From: Rhodococcus qingshengii
Lineage (GTDB): Bacteria; Actinomycetota; Actinomycetes; Mycobacteriales; Mycobacteriaceae
Assembly: GCF_021025955.1 (NCBI RefSeq)
Contig: NZ_JAJNCL010000004.1
Span: forward strand, 1-64,000
Direction of reading: 5' to 3'
Length of the DNA: 64,000 nucleotides
Shown: positions 9,410 through 17,929 of the stretch, piece after piece
Layout of the letters: the number at the start of each line of letters is the position of its first letter
How positions within the stretch are numbered: position 1 is the stretch's first letter
Position numbers and translations under genes: made by a program
Notes under the pieces: generated by a model
Told to the model about the DNA's origin: nothing
What the model saw: only the letters and a program-made list of their open reading frames with translations
Database searches by the model: none

Positions 9410-9620
9410 GAGAGAGCCCCTCGGCCTCCTGATCTCGCGGGGGACCTGCATGTATAGAACACCGCCACCTTACCGGAGCAGGCGCGTGACGGCGGGGAAT
9501 GTGCAGCGGGAATCTAGATTGACCAATTGGTAAGGCTGTTCTAGGGTCTGAACTCGATCGGCTGATGTGGGGCTGATCACCACATACGGCACTGTCAACG
9601 CAATCGGTAGGAGAAGGCAC

Positions 9621-10781
9621 GTGAGCAAGCGGCTGTGTAGGACGCTCGTCGGATTGGGTGCGAGCGCATTGGTGGCGTTGACCGTCACAGCGCCGGCTGC
9701 AGCGGAAGATAACGATCTTCCGGGCTCCGTGGTGAGCCACGAGGCGCTCGGCCCCGATCGGGTGATCCCCGGCGCTGTGAGCGCAACAAAGGTGACGTAC
9801 TGGTCGACGGGCCCGAAGGATGCGCCGATGACGAGTACCGGTGTGGTGTACCGCCCTGAGGGGGCTCCGCCCGAGGGTGGTTGGCCAGTCATTTCCTACG
9901 CGCACGGAACGGTGGGTGTCGCGGATCAGTGTGCGCCGAGCAGTAGCGTTCCGCTCGAGCGGAACGCGACGCATCTCGGGCATTGGCTGGAGCAGGGCTA
10001 TGCGGTGGTGACCACCGACTACGTGGGGCTCGGAACACCCGGTGTTCACCCGTATCTCGACGGTCGTTCCGCTGCGCACAGCGTTGTCGACATGGTGCGT
10101 GCCGCTCGTGCGGTCGACGACGACCTGTCGAGCGCTTGGGTAGCGATGGGGCAGTCGCAGGGTGGACAGGCGACTATGTTCACTGCTTCTCTTGCCACTG
10201 ATTACGCGCCGGAGTTGGACTACCGCGGCGCTGTTGCCACTGGTGTCCCCTCGAACATCGAAAATCTTCTACCGCTCGGTGGCCCCGCTTTCCCGGCTCT
10301 TCCACTCAAGGGTACGACGGTCTACATTGCGAACGTTCTTGACGGATTGCGTGCTTCGCGGCCGGACATCGACATCGACTCGTATCTGACCCCGCTCGGC
10401 ATGACCATCCTCGACGACGTCGAGAACAACATGTGTTACACCGAGGCGCGCACCAAATACGGAACCGTCACGCTCGGTCAGGTGCTGTCGAAGTCGCTGG
10501 ACAACCCAACGTTCATGGACGCTGCGCGCGAACTGCTCACGGTACCGACCTCGGGATACAACCGCCCGTTCTTCATCGGTCAGGGACTCTCGGACATCGA
10601 TGTTCCGGCACCACTGACTTTGAAGTTTGCTGCTGACCTCGCTGCCAACGGCGTGGACTTTGCATTCCATACCTATCTCACGGATCACCTGGGAACCGTT
10701 CCGGCTTCGGTTCCGGACAGCGCCCCGTTTGTCGCGGCACTGTTCTCTGGTCAACAGCCCTGCACCGGAAGCCTCTGCTGA
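9621..10781 (+). CDS. secreted lipase, secretory-lipase (LIP) family
   Basis: A 386-residue exported alpha/beta hydrolase. Residues 1-31 are a Sec signal peptide (KRLCRTLVG... ending TAPAAA-ED). The nucleophile elbow is GQSQGG, and a YAHGTVG oxyanion-type element precedes it. Downstream DHLGT supplies the likely catalytic His. This matches the fungal/actinobacterial LIP family (PF03583) that cleaves triacylglycerols or esters. AGGAGAAGG lies ahead of the GTG at 9621. A TetR gene is convergent 10 bases downstream. Confidence 0.88.
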   Translation: MSKRLCRTLVGLGASALVALTVTAPAAAEDNDLPGSVVSHEALGPDRVIPGAVSATKVTYWSTGPKDAPMTSTGVVYRPEGAPPEGGWPVISYAHGTVGVADQCAPSSSVPLERNATHLGHWLEQGYAVVTTDYVGLGTPGVHPYLDGRSAAHSVVDMVRAARAVDDDLSSAWVAMGQSQGGQATMFTASLATDYAPELDYRGAVATGVPSNIENLLPLGGPAFPALPLKGTTVYIANVLDGLRASRPDIDIDSYLTPLGMTILDDVENNMCYTEARTKYGTVTLGQVLSKSLDNPTFMDAARELLTVPTSGYNRPFFIGQGLSDIDVPAPLTLKFAADLAANGVDFAFHTYLTDHLGTVPASVPDSAPFVAALFSGQQPCTGSLC

Positions 10782-10791
10782 CCAGGGTCTT

Positions 10792-11358
10792 TCAGGTGGC
10801 GCCAACGCCGCGCAGGTAGATGTCGATCGGGATCCGAAGTTGCCGAACGGTTTCGGAGGAGCGAGGATCTCGGCTACGCGCTCCGAGGCAATAGTCGAAG
10901 ATCAAGCCCTCCAGAAGGCTCAGGAAATTTGCGGCAGCGGCGTCAGGGTCGTCTACGCCAACGGTTTCGAAGACGGCTCTTGCCTTCTTCAGCGAAAACA
11001 GACTGCCTTCGAGGAGTTGACGCAATGTCGAATCTCGAGGTATTTCCAGGAGCAGTGCATATCGCGCGATCAATTCGTGTCTGCGGTGCGAAAGAAGATC
11101 GTCGAGGTACTCGGCCGTCAGGGCGGCAGGATCGGTGGGCCTCGTGTGGAGTTCGTCGAAAGTCGAACGTGACCGATGCACGATGTGCAATGCGGTTGCT
11201 TCGAGAAGTGCCTCGCGAGTTCGGAAATAGTACGACGTCGAACCGGCAGGAAGTTCCAGGGACTGATCAACCGCCCGATGGGTGAGTGCACGCGGGCCCT
11301 GCTCGGCGATGATCGTGACGGAGGATGCCGCGATGAGGGCTCTGCGATCAGGCTTCAT
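10792..11358 (-). CDS. TetR-family transcriptional regulator
   Basis: A 188-residue TetR regulator; the helix-turn-helix lies at residues about 8-52 (RALIAASSVTIIAEQGPRALTHRAV...STSYYFRTREALLEA). Met at 11358 gives a normal N terminus; an upstream GTG would add 18 low-complexity residues. It diverges from zapE, with a 16-bp palindrome CTCTAC-AGAC-GTAGAG at 11447-11462 in the shared region that could be an operator but also overlaps the zapE ribosome site. It converges on the secreted lipase. Confidence 0.82.
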   Translation of the reverse strand: MKPDRRALIAASSVTIIAEQGPRALTHRAVDQSLELPAGSTSYYFRTREALLEATALHIVHRSRSTFDELHTRPTDPAALTAEYLDDLLSHRRHELIARYALLLEIPRDSTLRQLLEGSLFSLKKARAVFETVGVDDPDAAAANFLSLLEGLIFDYCLGARSRDPRSSETVRQLRIPIDIYLRGVGAT

Positions 11359-11469
11359 GTCGTTCCTTGCTGTCGATGTTGCATGCTGCTGATGGTGCGT
11401 CGTGAGGGTCACATTGACTCGATTTGCCTTCGGTCACTAGCCTCGACTCTACAGACGTAGAGGAGTCTC

Positions 11470-12417
11470 ATGTTACTGGACGAAGAGCAGTTGGCGGCAC
11501 GTGAAGCTCTCGATGCCCTGCGAACCCGGATCTCCGGCTGTGAGGTCGGCGGAGGGATCTACCTCTGGGGAAGCGTCGGTCGCGGTAAGACGATGCTCAT
11601 GGACGAGTTCTACGGCAGCATCCCAGTCGGCAAGCGGCGCATTCACTTTCATCGGTTCTTTGCAGATCTGCACTCCCGGGCGCACGAACTCGGGTCGATG
11701 GGCGCGGCACTGGACCACGTGGTGGACGGAATCCGCGTGCTCTGTTTCGACGAGTTTCATATCGACGACGTCGCCGACGCGATGTTCATGGCAAGGGTTC
11801 TCGATACAATCGTCGCGAAAGGTGTGACTGTTGTTGTCACGTCCAACGTCCCGCCGACCGAGCTTCTTCCGAATCCGCTCTTTCACGAACAGTTCGTGCC
11901 GTCCATCGAGTTGATCGAGCAGACTCTCGAGGTGATCGAGTTGGGTGGCTCCGTCGACTATCGGACAACTGGACAACCAAGTGCCGGCGACTACCGGTTT
12001 GCGACAGGGGAGTTCCTCGTCGACTCGGAAATCGTGAGGCCTTCGGGTGAGAGTGTCGAATTGACGATCGGCACACGCACATTGGCATGCTCGGCGATTC
12101 GAGACGGTGTCGTCTGGTTCGACTTCGAGGTGCTGTGCGGCGGTCCGACCTCGGCTTCCGACTACCTCGAACTCGCCTCCCGCTTCGACGACTGGGTGAT
12201 CTTCGGGGTGCCGGCGCTAGCCGAAGCTTCGGAATTTGCCGTCCGCCGCTTCGGTAACGTCGTCGATGTTCTGTACGACGCCGATGCACGACTGACCGTG
12301 TATGCCGCTGCCGGTGTGGAAGAAGTGGCGGGCAGCCTTCGGGACGTTCCCGGATTGGCGCGCCTCTACAGCCGACTGTCGCTACTGGCGCGGTCGGAGC
12401 TGGACAGCGTCAGTTGA
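11470..12417 (+). CDS. zapE: AFG1/ZapE-family cell-division ATPase
   Basis: A 315-residue P-loop ATPase of the AFG1/ZapE family, which in E. coli associates with the Z-ring under stress. Walker A is GSVGRGKT, Walker B is VLCFDEFHIDD, and the arginine-finger/sensor region TSNVPPTEL follows, all in family order. The ATG at 11470 is preceded by GAGGAG. It is shorter than many relatives, beginning close to the Walker A motif, but all catalytic motifs remain. It converges on the AraC gene with nine bases between stops. Confidence 0.88.
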   Translation: MLLDEEQLAAREALDALRTRISGCEVGGGIYLWGSVGRGKTMLMDEFYGSIPVGKRRIHFHRFFADLHSRAHELGSMGAALDHVVDGIRVLCFDEFHIDDVADAMFMARVLDTIVAKGVTVVVTSNVPPTELLPNPLFHEQFVPSIELIEQTLEVIELGGSVDYRTTGQPSAGDYRFATGEFLVDSEIVRPSGESVELTIGTRTLACSAIRDGVVWFDFEVLCGGPTSASDYLELASRFDDWVIFGVPALAEASEFAVRRFGNVVDVLYDADARLTVYAAAGVEEVAGSLRDVPGLARLYSRLSLLARSELDSVS

Positions 12418-12426
12418 GGCGCAGCG

Positions 12427-13176
12427 TCAATTCCAGGTAAGATCACCGGTCGCGTCGCTGGGCGTGAGCCCGAACATACTGTGGCAGATACGGTTTAGAT
12501 GGGCACTGTCGGTGAATCCGGCCTCGTGTGCGCTGGTTGTCAGGCTTGCGCCGCTGCTCAACACTTCCATGGCGCGTCGTAGCCGTAGCCAACGAATGTA
12601 GGTCGAAAAGCTCATCCGCAGTTGATCGTTGAAGATTCTCCCCAGCCTGCCGGGCGACATGGAGACCAGCGCAGCGGTGTCCGTCAGCGTTATCGGGCCC
12701 GAGATTCGCTCGGGCAGTAGGGTCAGAGCAAGCTCGAGAGCAGGGTGAAGCGTGTCGGTGTTCGACGGCTGTCTGCCCTCGGAGAGTGAATCCATGAGCC
12801 TCGCTGCGTATTCCAGGTCCGAATCAACGCCACGGTCTGTTTTCGCTACTGCTGTCTGCCCACGAGTCGACCATTCGGCCACGCCGCCGTGGTCGGATTC
12901 AGGCGGCCTGATGCGCCGGCCGATTCCGGTGGTGGAATCGACATAGATCGCCCGCCCCCGCGCGCTCTCTGAGGCGGACAACGAGTGCACCGCTCCGGAG
13001 GGAACGATCACGGCTCCCACGATTGCACTGTGACCTGTTCCGTCGGTGACCGTGACGGACCCGGCATCGACGATCATGATCTGAACAGCGGCATGAGCAT
13101 GCGTGTGCGCCGATCCGACGTCGCCGGAGAACATGAGAATTCCGGGCTGCATGTGGATGTCGCCGGACCAGGTCAT
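12427..13176 (-). CDS. AraC-family transcriptional regulator with cupin sensor
   Basis: A 249-residue regulator. The N-terminal half is a cupin-like sensor (HTHAHAAVQIMIVDAGSVTV, then a GAVIVPSGAVHSL turn). The C-terminal half is the double helix-turn-helix AraC domain (TDTAALVSMSPGRLGRIF; SAHEAGFTDSAHLNRICHSMFG). The ATG at 13176 begins MTWSGDIHMQPG, a natural start, although the frame stays open for 90 more codons. It diverges from the ABC exporter operon and is its most likely local regulator. Confidence 0.85.
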   Translation of the reverse strand: MTWSGDIHMQPGILMFSGDVGSAHTHAHAAVQIMIVDAGSVTVTDGTGHSAIVGAVIVPSGAVHSLSASESARGRAIYVDSTTGIGRRIRPPESDHGGVAEWSTRGQTAVAKTDRGVDSDLEYAARLMDSLSEGRQPSNTDTLHPALELALTLLPERISGPITLTDTAALVSMSPGRLGRIFNDQLRMSFSTYIRWLRLRRAMEVLSSGASLTTSAHEAGFTDSAHLNRICHSMFGLTPSDATGDLTWN

Positions 13177-13303
13177 GTCAGCGATGATAGTGACGACCCT
13201 GACAGACCTCGGGGTCCGGTCATCCTCCGGTAGGACCGAGGTGAGTTCGAAGATCGTGCGCTGGGCCGATGTGTATGAGAGGGGTTCGCGAGAGGCTGTA
13301 CTC

Positions 13304-13996
13304 ATGAACAACGCACAATCACCCGCAGTCCTGTCGGTCCACTCGCTGGGCAAGTCGTACGGCGACGTTCCGGTGCTCCGCGGTGTTTCGCTGGAAGTCC
13401 GTGCGGGCACTGCCACCGCGATCATGGGTCCTTCAGGGTCGGGCAAGTCGACTCTGCTGCATTGTATGTCAGGAATCGTGAAGCCCGACTCGGGAGCAAT
13501 CTTGCTGAGCGGCAGGCATATCGAGAACCTCGGTGAGAACGATCGAAGTCGACTGCGGCGTGAGTCCTACGGGTTCGTCTTTCAATCGGGTCAGCTGTTG
13601 CCGGAGCTTCCGGCGATCGAGAACGTTGCTTTGCCCTTGGTACTCAACGGGTTGTCCATCGCGGAAGCCAAGCGGACGGCGCACGGTTTCTTCGCGCCGT
13701 TGGGGCTGGAGGGATTGCAGGACCGTCGCCCGGGTCAGATGTCGGGTGGGCAGTCGCAACGTGTCGCGATTGCGCGAGCGTTGGTGACCAAACCCGCCGT
13801 TCTCTTCGCAGACGAGCCGACCGGTGCCCTCGACGCGCAGACGAGTTGGGAAGTGATGAGGGTGTTGCGTGATTCGGCTCAACAGATCGGTTCTGCGTTG
13901 GTCGTCGTCACTCACGATGCCGAAGTCGCTCGCTGGTGTGATCGCACGATGATGATGCAGGCAGGCTCGCTCGTCGGGACACAGGTGGCGGCATGA
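13304..13996 (+). CDS. ABC transporter ATP-binding protein, LolD/MacB-type
   Basis: A 230-residue ATPase of the lipoprotein/peptide exporter class. Walker A is GPSGSGKST, the Q-loop is [17 protein letters not shown], the signature [15 protein letters not shown] and Walker [14 protein letters not shown]. The DEPTGALD form and short length are typical of partners of FtsX-like permeases. It overlaps the permease start by ATGA. I took the ATG at 13304; the longer upstream frame runs antisense into the regulator. Confidence 0.92.
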   Translation: MNNAQSPAVLSVHSLGKSYGDVPVLRGVSLEVRAGTATAIMGPSGSGKSTLLHCMSGIVKPDSGAILLSGRHIENLGENDRSRLRRESYGFVFQSGQLLPELPAIENVALPLVLNGLSIAEAKRTAHGFFAPLGLEGLQDRRPGQMSGGQSQRVAIARALVTKPAVLFADEPTGALDAQTSWEVMRVLRDSAQQIGSALVVVTHDAEVARWCDRTMMMQAGSLVGTQVAA

Positions 13997-15300
13997 AAGC
14001 CACAGCGCGTGTCGCCCTGATGACGGTGCGAGGTGAAGGCAGAAAGGCGTTGAGTACCTTCGCGCTCCCCGTATCAGCCTTCGCTGCGTCAACCACCCTG
14101 TTGCTCACGGTTCTCGGTGGCTACGGTGCCTTTGCGGGCCGATCGAGCGAACCTGAGTCAGAGGCATATCTCGCGCTCGCCGGGGTTGCCTCAGTGTTGA
14201 TGATCGTCCCGGCAATCACTCTCGGTCTGGCGGCGGCCCGCTTGGGTGCCCGTCGTCGAGACGAACGTCTGGCAGCGCTGCGACTCATCGGATCCACGCC
14301 CCGGCAGATTGTTGCGCTGTGCGCTGCGGAATCGGGTGTCCAGGGCTTGGTCGGTGCGTTGATCGGCGCACTGGGGTACTTCCTCGCGTTGCCGCTCGTG
14401 GCGCTCTTGCGATTTCAAGGTCGCACCTTCGACTGGGGTGAGCTGTGGGTCGGTGCACTTCCTCTGGTGGGCATCGTATTCGGAATGACCGTACTGGCGG
14501 CTTTGACGTCGATGCTCGGGATGCGTCAGGTGTTCGTGAGTCCGTTGGGGGTCACGGCGGGCAATCCGAGTGCCGCGCCGAAGATGATCTTCGCTGTTGC
14601 GGGCGTCGGGGTTCTGTTGGGATGGAGTGCATTCGGTGGTGCCGCGGCGAGCATCGCGGCAATTCTGGTGGGACTTGGTCTCTGCTTCGGCGTGGTTGCG
14701 CTGCTCGGTCCGTTCGTCATCTCGTTGCTCGGACGGATCATGCTCCGATTCGCGAGGGACGGTGCTTCGTTGATTGCGGCACGTCGGGTCTTGGACAACC
14801 CGAAGGCCGTGTGGCGCACGGTCAGCGGTGTGACGATGGCAAGTTTTGTTGCCGCCGGCACGTCTTTGCTCGCCGCAATCGGCAACGGAGAGGGTCAGGA
14901 ACTGCAACCGGGACAGGAATTCTTGTTCGCCGACATGAGAACCGGTGTGTTGTTCACGCTCGGAGCAACGTTCACGTTGGCCGGCATCTCGTCCGCGCTC
15001 ACCCAGGTATCCGGGATCCTCGACAACCGCGAACTGTATCGAAGCCTGACCCTGGCCGGTACACCCGTCGAGGTGATGGACAGCGCACGCATGCGGCACG
15101 TTCGAACTCCCGTCGTCGTCATGGCACTGGCCGGTGCCGGCGCGGCACTGCTGTTCCTCTTCCCACTGGCAGGGGCCGCCGTGCTGACCACTCCGATGGC
15201 GCTCGTTCAGTTGGGCGTCACTCTGGCAGCGGGGATCGCGTTGGTGTTGGCCAGTGCATTCGCAGCCAGGCCCGTCATGCGTCGGGTACTCGCCGGCTGA
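13993..15300 (+). CDS. FtsX-like ABC permease
   Basis: A 435-residue membrane protein with two copies of the FtsX-type four-helix unit: hydrophobic segments cluster at residues about 15-135 and 185-435. The loop ARLGARRRDERLAALRLIGSTPRQI is the conserved coupling-helix region. The large extracellular domain of MacB is absent, so this resembles the Rhodococcus/Streptomyces two-unit exporters of peptides or lipids. Coupled to the ATPase upstream; 18 bases from the convergent membrane desaturase gene. Confidence 0.88.
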   Translation: MKATARVALMTVRGEGRKALSTFALPVSAFAASTTLLLTVLGGYGAFAGRSSEPESEAYLALAGVASVLMIVPAITLGLAAARLGARRRDERLAALRLIGSTPRQIVALCAAESGVQGLVGALIGALGYFLALPLVALLRFQGRTFDWGELWVGALPLVGIVFGMTVLAALTSMLGMRQVFVSPLGVTAGNPSAAPKMIFAVAGVGVLLGWSAFGGAAASIAAILVGLGLCFGVVALLGPFVISLLGRIMLRFARDGASLIAARRVLDNPKAVWRTVSGVTMASFVAAGTSLLAAIGNGEGQELQPGQEFLFADMRTGVLFTLGATFTLAGISSALTQVSGILDNRELYRSLTLAGTPVEVMDSARMRHVRTPVVVMALAGAGAALLFLFPLAGAAVLTTPMALVQLGVTLAAGIALVLASAFAARPVMRRVLAG

Positions 15301-15318
15301 ATCTCAACCCGTCGTCCG

Positions 15319-16167
15319 TCAGGTCTGTCTCCGGAACGGTTCCCCCAACTGGCCGAGATAGCCGTCCGGGTAGTCGGGCTTGGCCGCCATACCGAGATCG
15401 TCACTGCTGAATCGCTTTTCCGGATCGAAGGAATAGGTACGGAACAGGTGGTCCCAGATGAGAGTGAACAATCCGAAGTTGACGTCACCGATTCCAGCCC
15501 ACTTCAGGTGATGGAATCGGTGACCGGCGTTGAGCGCGAGGATCGGACGCAGAGGACCGATTCGGTAGTCGGCATTCGAATGCTGAAGCAAGAGTTGGAC
15601 AGCGACACAAACGGCGAGTGCCGACGCAACCGGGACGGGCATCCCGAGAAGGATCAGCGGCAGGACGCCGCCTGCGGTTTCGAAAGTCTGATGCACGGGA
15701 TGTTTCATGAGTCCGTTCATGCCGTAGAACCGCTCGAGGCTGTGATGGACCGCGTGAAAACGCCACAACCATCCAACCTTGTGGCTGATCAGATGCACGA
15801 CGGTGATACCGAAATCCGCAATCAGTACTGCGAACACAACCTGAACGACAAACGGAAGTCTGCTCGGCCACAACCCGTCGAACGGAATCACCGCTGCCAT
15901 CAACGGAATGACGGCGACACTCACCAGAATGAGTGATTCGTTGACAAACGCGTGGATTGCGTCGCGAAACCTGTCCGTTCCCGGGGCATTCCACGAAGAT
16001 TCGTAAGGAAGTGCGCGTTCGGCCGCGAAAGAGCAGACCACGGCGAAGAGAATCAGAGTCACCAGCGACCATTTCGGTGCACCGGATGCCGCGAGCGCAA
16101 TTGCCGCCCCGTTGATTCCCAAGAGCATGAACGGGACGTACCCGTATCTGACGATGAACGTGAGCAT
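15319..16167 (-). CDS. sterol desaturase/fatty-acid hydroxylase-family membrane protein
   Basis: A 282-residue membrane protein with about four helices and the di-iron histidine clusters of PF04116: HLISHK near residue 125, FHAVHHS soon after, and GHRFHH near the C terminus. These place an oxygen-activating di-iron centre on the cytoplasmic face. Substrates in the family range from sterols to fatty acids and carotenoids, and the sequence does not settle which. The ATG at 16167 gives MLTFIVRYGYVP; the 44 upstream residues look non-coding. Distance from the steroid genes (about 16 kb) gives no functional link. Confidence 0.85.
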   Translation of the reverse strand: MLTFIVRYGYVPFMLLGINGAAIALAASGAPKWSLVTLILFAVVCSFAAERALPYESSWNAPGTDRFRDAIHAFVNESLILVSVAVIPLMAAVIPFDGLWPSRLPFVVQVVFAVLIADFGITVVHLISHKVGWLWRFHAVHHSLERFYGMNGLMKHPVHQTFETAGGVLPLILLGMPVPVASALAVCVAVQLLLQHSNADYRIGPLRPILALNAGHRFHHLKWAGIGDVNFGLFTLIWDHLFRTYSFDPEKRFSSDDLGMAAKPDYPDGYLGQLGEPFRRQT

Positions 16168-16420
16168 GTATTCGATGGTGCACGGCGCGGGTGGTCCTCG
16201 ACTTGTACGAATCGGTCGACTTTCAGTCAGTCGAAAACTGCCAGACGTACGTTTGACATGGACATCTGCCGCAGTGCGATCTTCGCGGTGAGCGCACACT
16301 CACCGTGGTTCCGGTCGATCCGTACGAACGGCGTGCACTGACGGGGCTAGCAGGCGGAGTCGATCTTTGCCTGTTGCAAAGTGTTCGTTGGTGCAGCTGG
16401 TCGTCCAGGATTAGAAGCTT

Positions 16421-16455
16421 GTTGAGGGGAAGCGGTTCTGAGGCTGCCCCTCAAC
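16421..16455 (-). terminator. terminator of the glutamate decarboxylase gene
   Basis: Inverted repeat GTTGAGGGG (16421-16429) / CCCCTCAAC (16447-16455), just past the gadB stop on the minus strand. The remaining bases between 16168 and 16420 show no gene. Confidence 0.6.
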
Positions 16456-16460
16456 AGCAG

Positions 16461-17840
16461 TTAGTGGGCGAAGGCAGCCTTTGCTGGTCTGTCGGCGGTG
16501 CTCTTACGAAGTTGCTCGACGACTTCGTTGATGGCGGTGGCGAGTTTGTACGCGAGATCCTGGCTGAAACCTTCTCGTAGCACGATCCGCAGGACGGCGA
16601 CATCTTCGGCGTCGGCGGGCATGGTGTATGCGGGCACTTGGAATCCGCGTGCCCGGAGTTCGTGGGAGATGTCGAAGACAGTGAAGCCTGGGTCGTCGAC
16701 GACTTCGAAGGACAAGACCGGTATAGCGGTGCCGTCGGTGATGATCGCCATGTTGTCGATCTTGGAGATTGCGGCGGAGAGCATAAGCGCGGTGTCGCGC
16801 AGCGATTCCATGATCTGGGTGTATCCGGCGACGCCGAGGCGGATAAAGTTGTAGTACTGCCCGACGACCTGGTTGCCAGATCGAGAGAAGTTGAGGGTGA
16901 AGGTCGGCATATCGCCGCCGAGGTAGTTGACCCGGAACACCAAGTCTTCCGGTAGGTGTTCTTTCGAGCGCCAGACGACGAAACCGATGCCAGGATATGT
17001 CATGCCGTACTTGTGGCCACTGACGTTGATCGAGACCACACGCGGAACCTTGAAGTCCCACATCAGCTCCGGGTGCAGGAACGGGACGACGAAACCTCCA
17101 CTGGCAGCGTCGACGTGGAGGGGGACGTCGGGACCACCGTTTGCGGCGATCTCGTCGAGGGCTTCGGCGATCTCGGCGACGGGTTCGAGCTCGCCGGTGA
17201 ATGTAGTGCCCAGGATGGCGACCACGCCGATGGTGTTCTCGTCGACGGCGTCACGGACCTGTTCGGGAGTGATGACGTAGCGGCCCTTTTCCATGGGGAG
17301 GTATTTCGGTTCGACGTCGAAGTAGCGGCAGAACTTTTCCCAGACGACCTGGACGTTGCTGCCGAGGATGAGATTGGGCTTCGTGGTGTCTTTACCTTCT
17401 TGTTCGCGGCGCTGGCGCCAGCGCCATTTGAGTGCGAGTCCGCCGAGCATCACAGCTTCGGAGGACCCTACCGTCGAGACCCCCGTTGCGGACGCAGGGT
17501 CGGAGGTCAGCCCTTCTGCGTGGAAGAGGTCGGCAACCATGTTGACGCACCGAGTTTCGATCTCCGCTGTCGCGGGATACTCGTCTTTGTCGATCATGTT
17601 CTTGTCGAATGTCTCGGCCATCAGCTTGTCGGCCTGAGGATCCATCCAGGTGGTGACGAAGGTTGCCAGGTTCAGTCGGGAACTGCCGTCGAGCATCAGT
17701 TCGTCGTGGATGAATCGGTACGCCGCTTCGGGATCCGACTCGGCCTTGGGCATTTTGAGAGCTGGAATCGGATCGGTGCCGAGCCGTCCTGTGTACGCCG
17801 GTGCGAGGGTTTCGGTGGGAGCTGCGAAGCTGTCTGACAT
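16461..17840 (-). CDS. gadB: glutamate decarboxylase
   Basis: A 459-residue PLP enzyme that converts glutamate to GABA and CO2, consuming a cytoplasmic proton; usually part of acid tolerance or GABA-shunt metabolism. The PLP lysine sits in SGHKYGMTYPG, the aspartate that holds the pyridine ring in HVDAASGGF, and the substrate region STVGSSEA is intact. Length matches GadA/GadB. GGAGGAG precedes the ATG. No antiporter (gadC) is nearby; upstream on the same strand, 89 bases away, is the YhgE-like gene. Confidence 0.95.
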   Translation of the reverse strand: MSDSFAAPTETLAPAYTGRLGTDPIPALKMPKAESDPEAAYRFIHDELMLDGSSRLNLATFVTTWMDPQADKLMAETFDKNMIDKDEYPATAEIETRCVNMVADLFHAEGLTSDPASATGVSTVGSSEAVMLGGLALKWRWRQRREQEGKDTTKPNLILGSNVQVVWEKFCRYFDVEPKYLPMEKGRYVITPEQVRDAVDENTIGVVAILGTTFTGELEPVAEIAEALDEIAANGGPDVPLHVDAASGGFVVPFLHPELMWDFKVPRVVSINVSGHKYGMTYPGIGFVVWRSKEHLPEDLVFRVNYLGGDMPTFTLNFSRSGNQVVGQYYNFIRLGVAGYTQIMESLRDTALMLSAAISKIDNMAIITDGTAIPVLSFEVVDDPGFTVFDISHELRARGFQVPAYTMPADAEDVAVLRIVLREGFSQDLAYKLATAINEVVEQLRKSTADRPAKAAFAH

Positions 17841-17929
17841 TTTTTCTCCTCCAGTATGCGAGCGTGCGGGGTACGACTTGGACAGTGATTCAAATGTGGT
17901 CGACTGTGAAGATGTTGCTGTGCAGTGCT

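Noticed and set aside
11447-11462. Palindrome CTCTAC-AGAC-GTAGAG as a TetR operator
   Set aside because: It overlaps the zapE ribosome site and is short; mentioned with the TetR gene but not called as a site.
15319-16167. Sterol desaturase-like gene as part of the sterol pathway
   Set aside because: The name reflects the superfamily only; it is about 16 kb from the steroid genes and next to an unrelated exporter.
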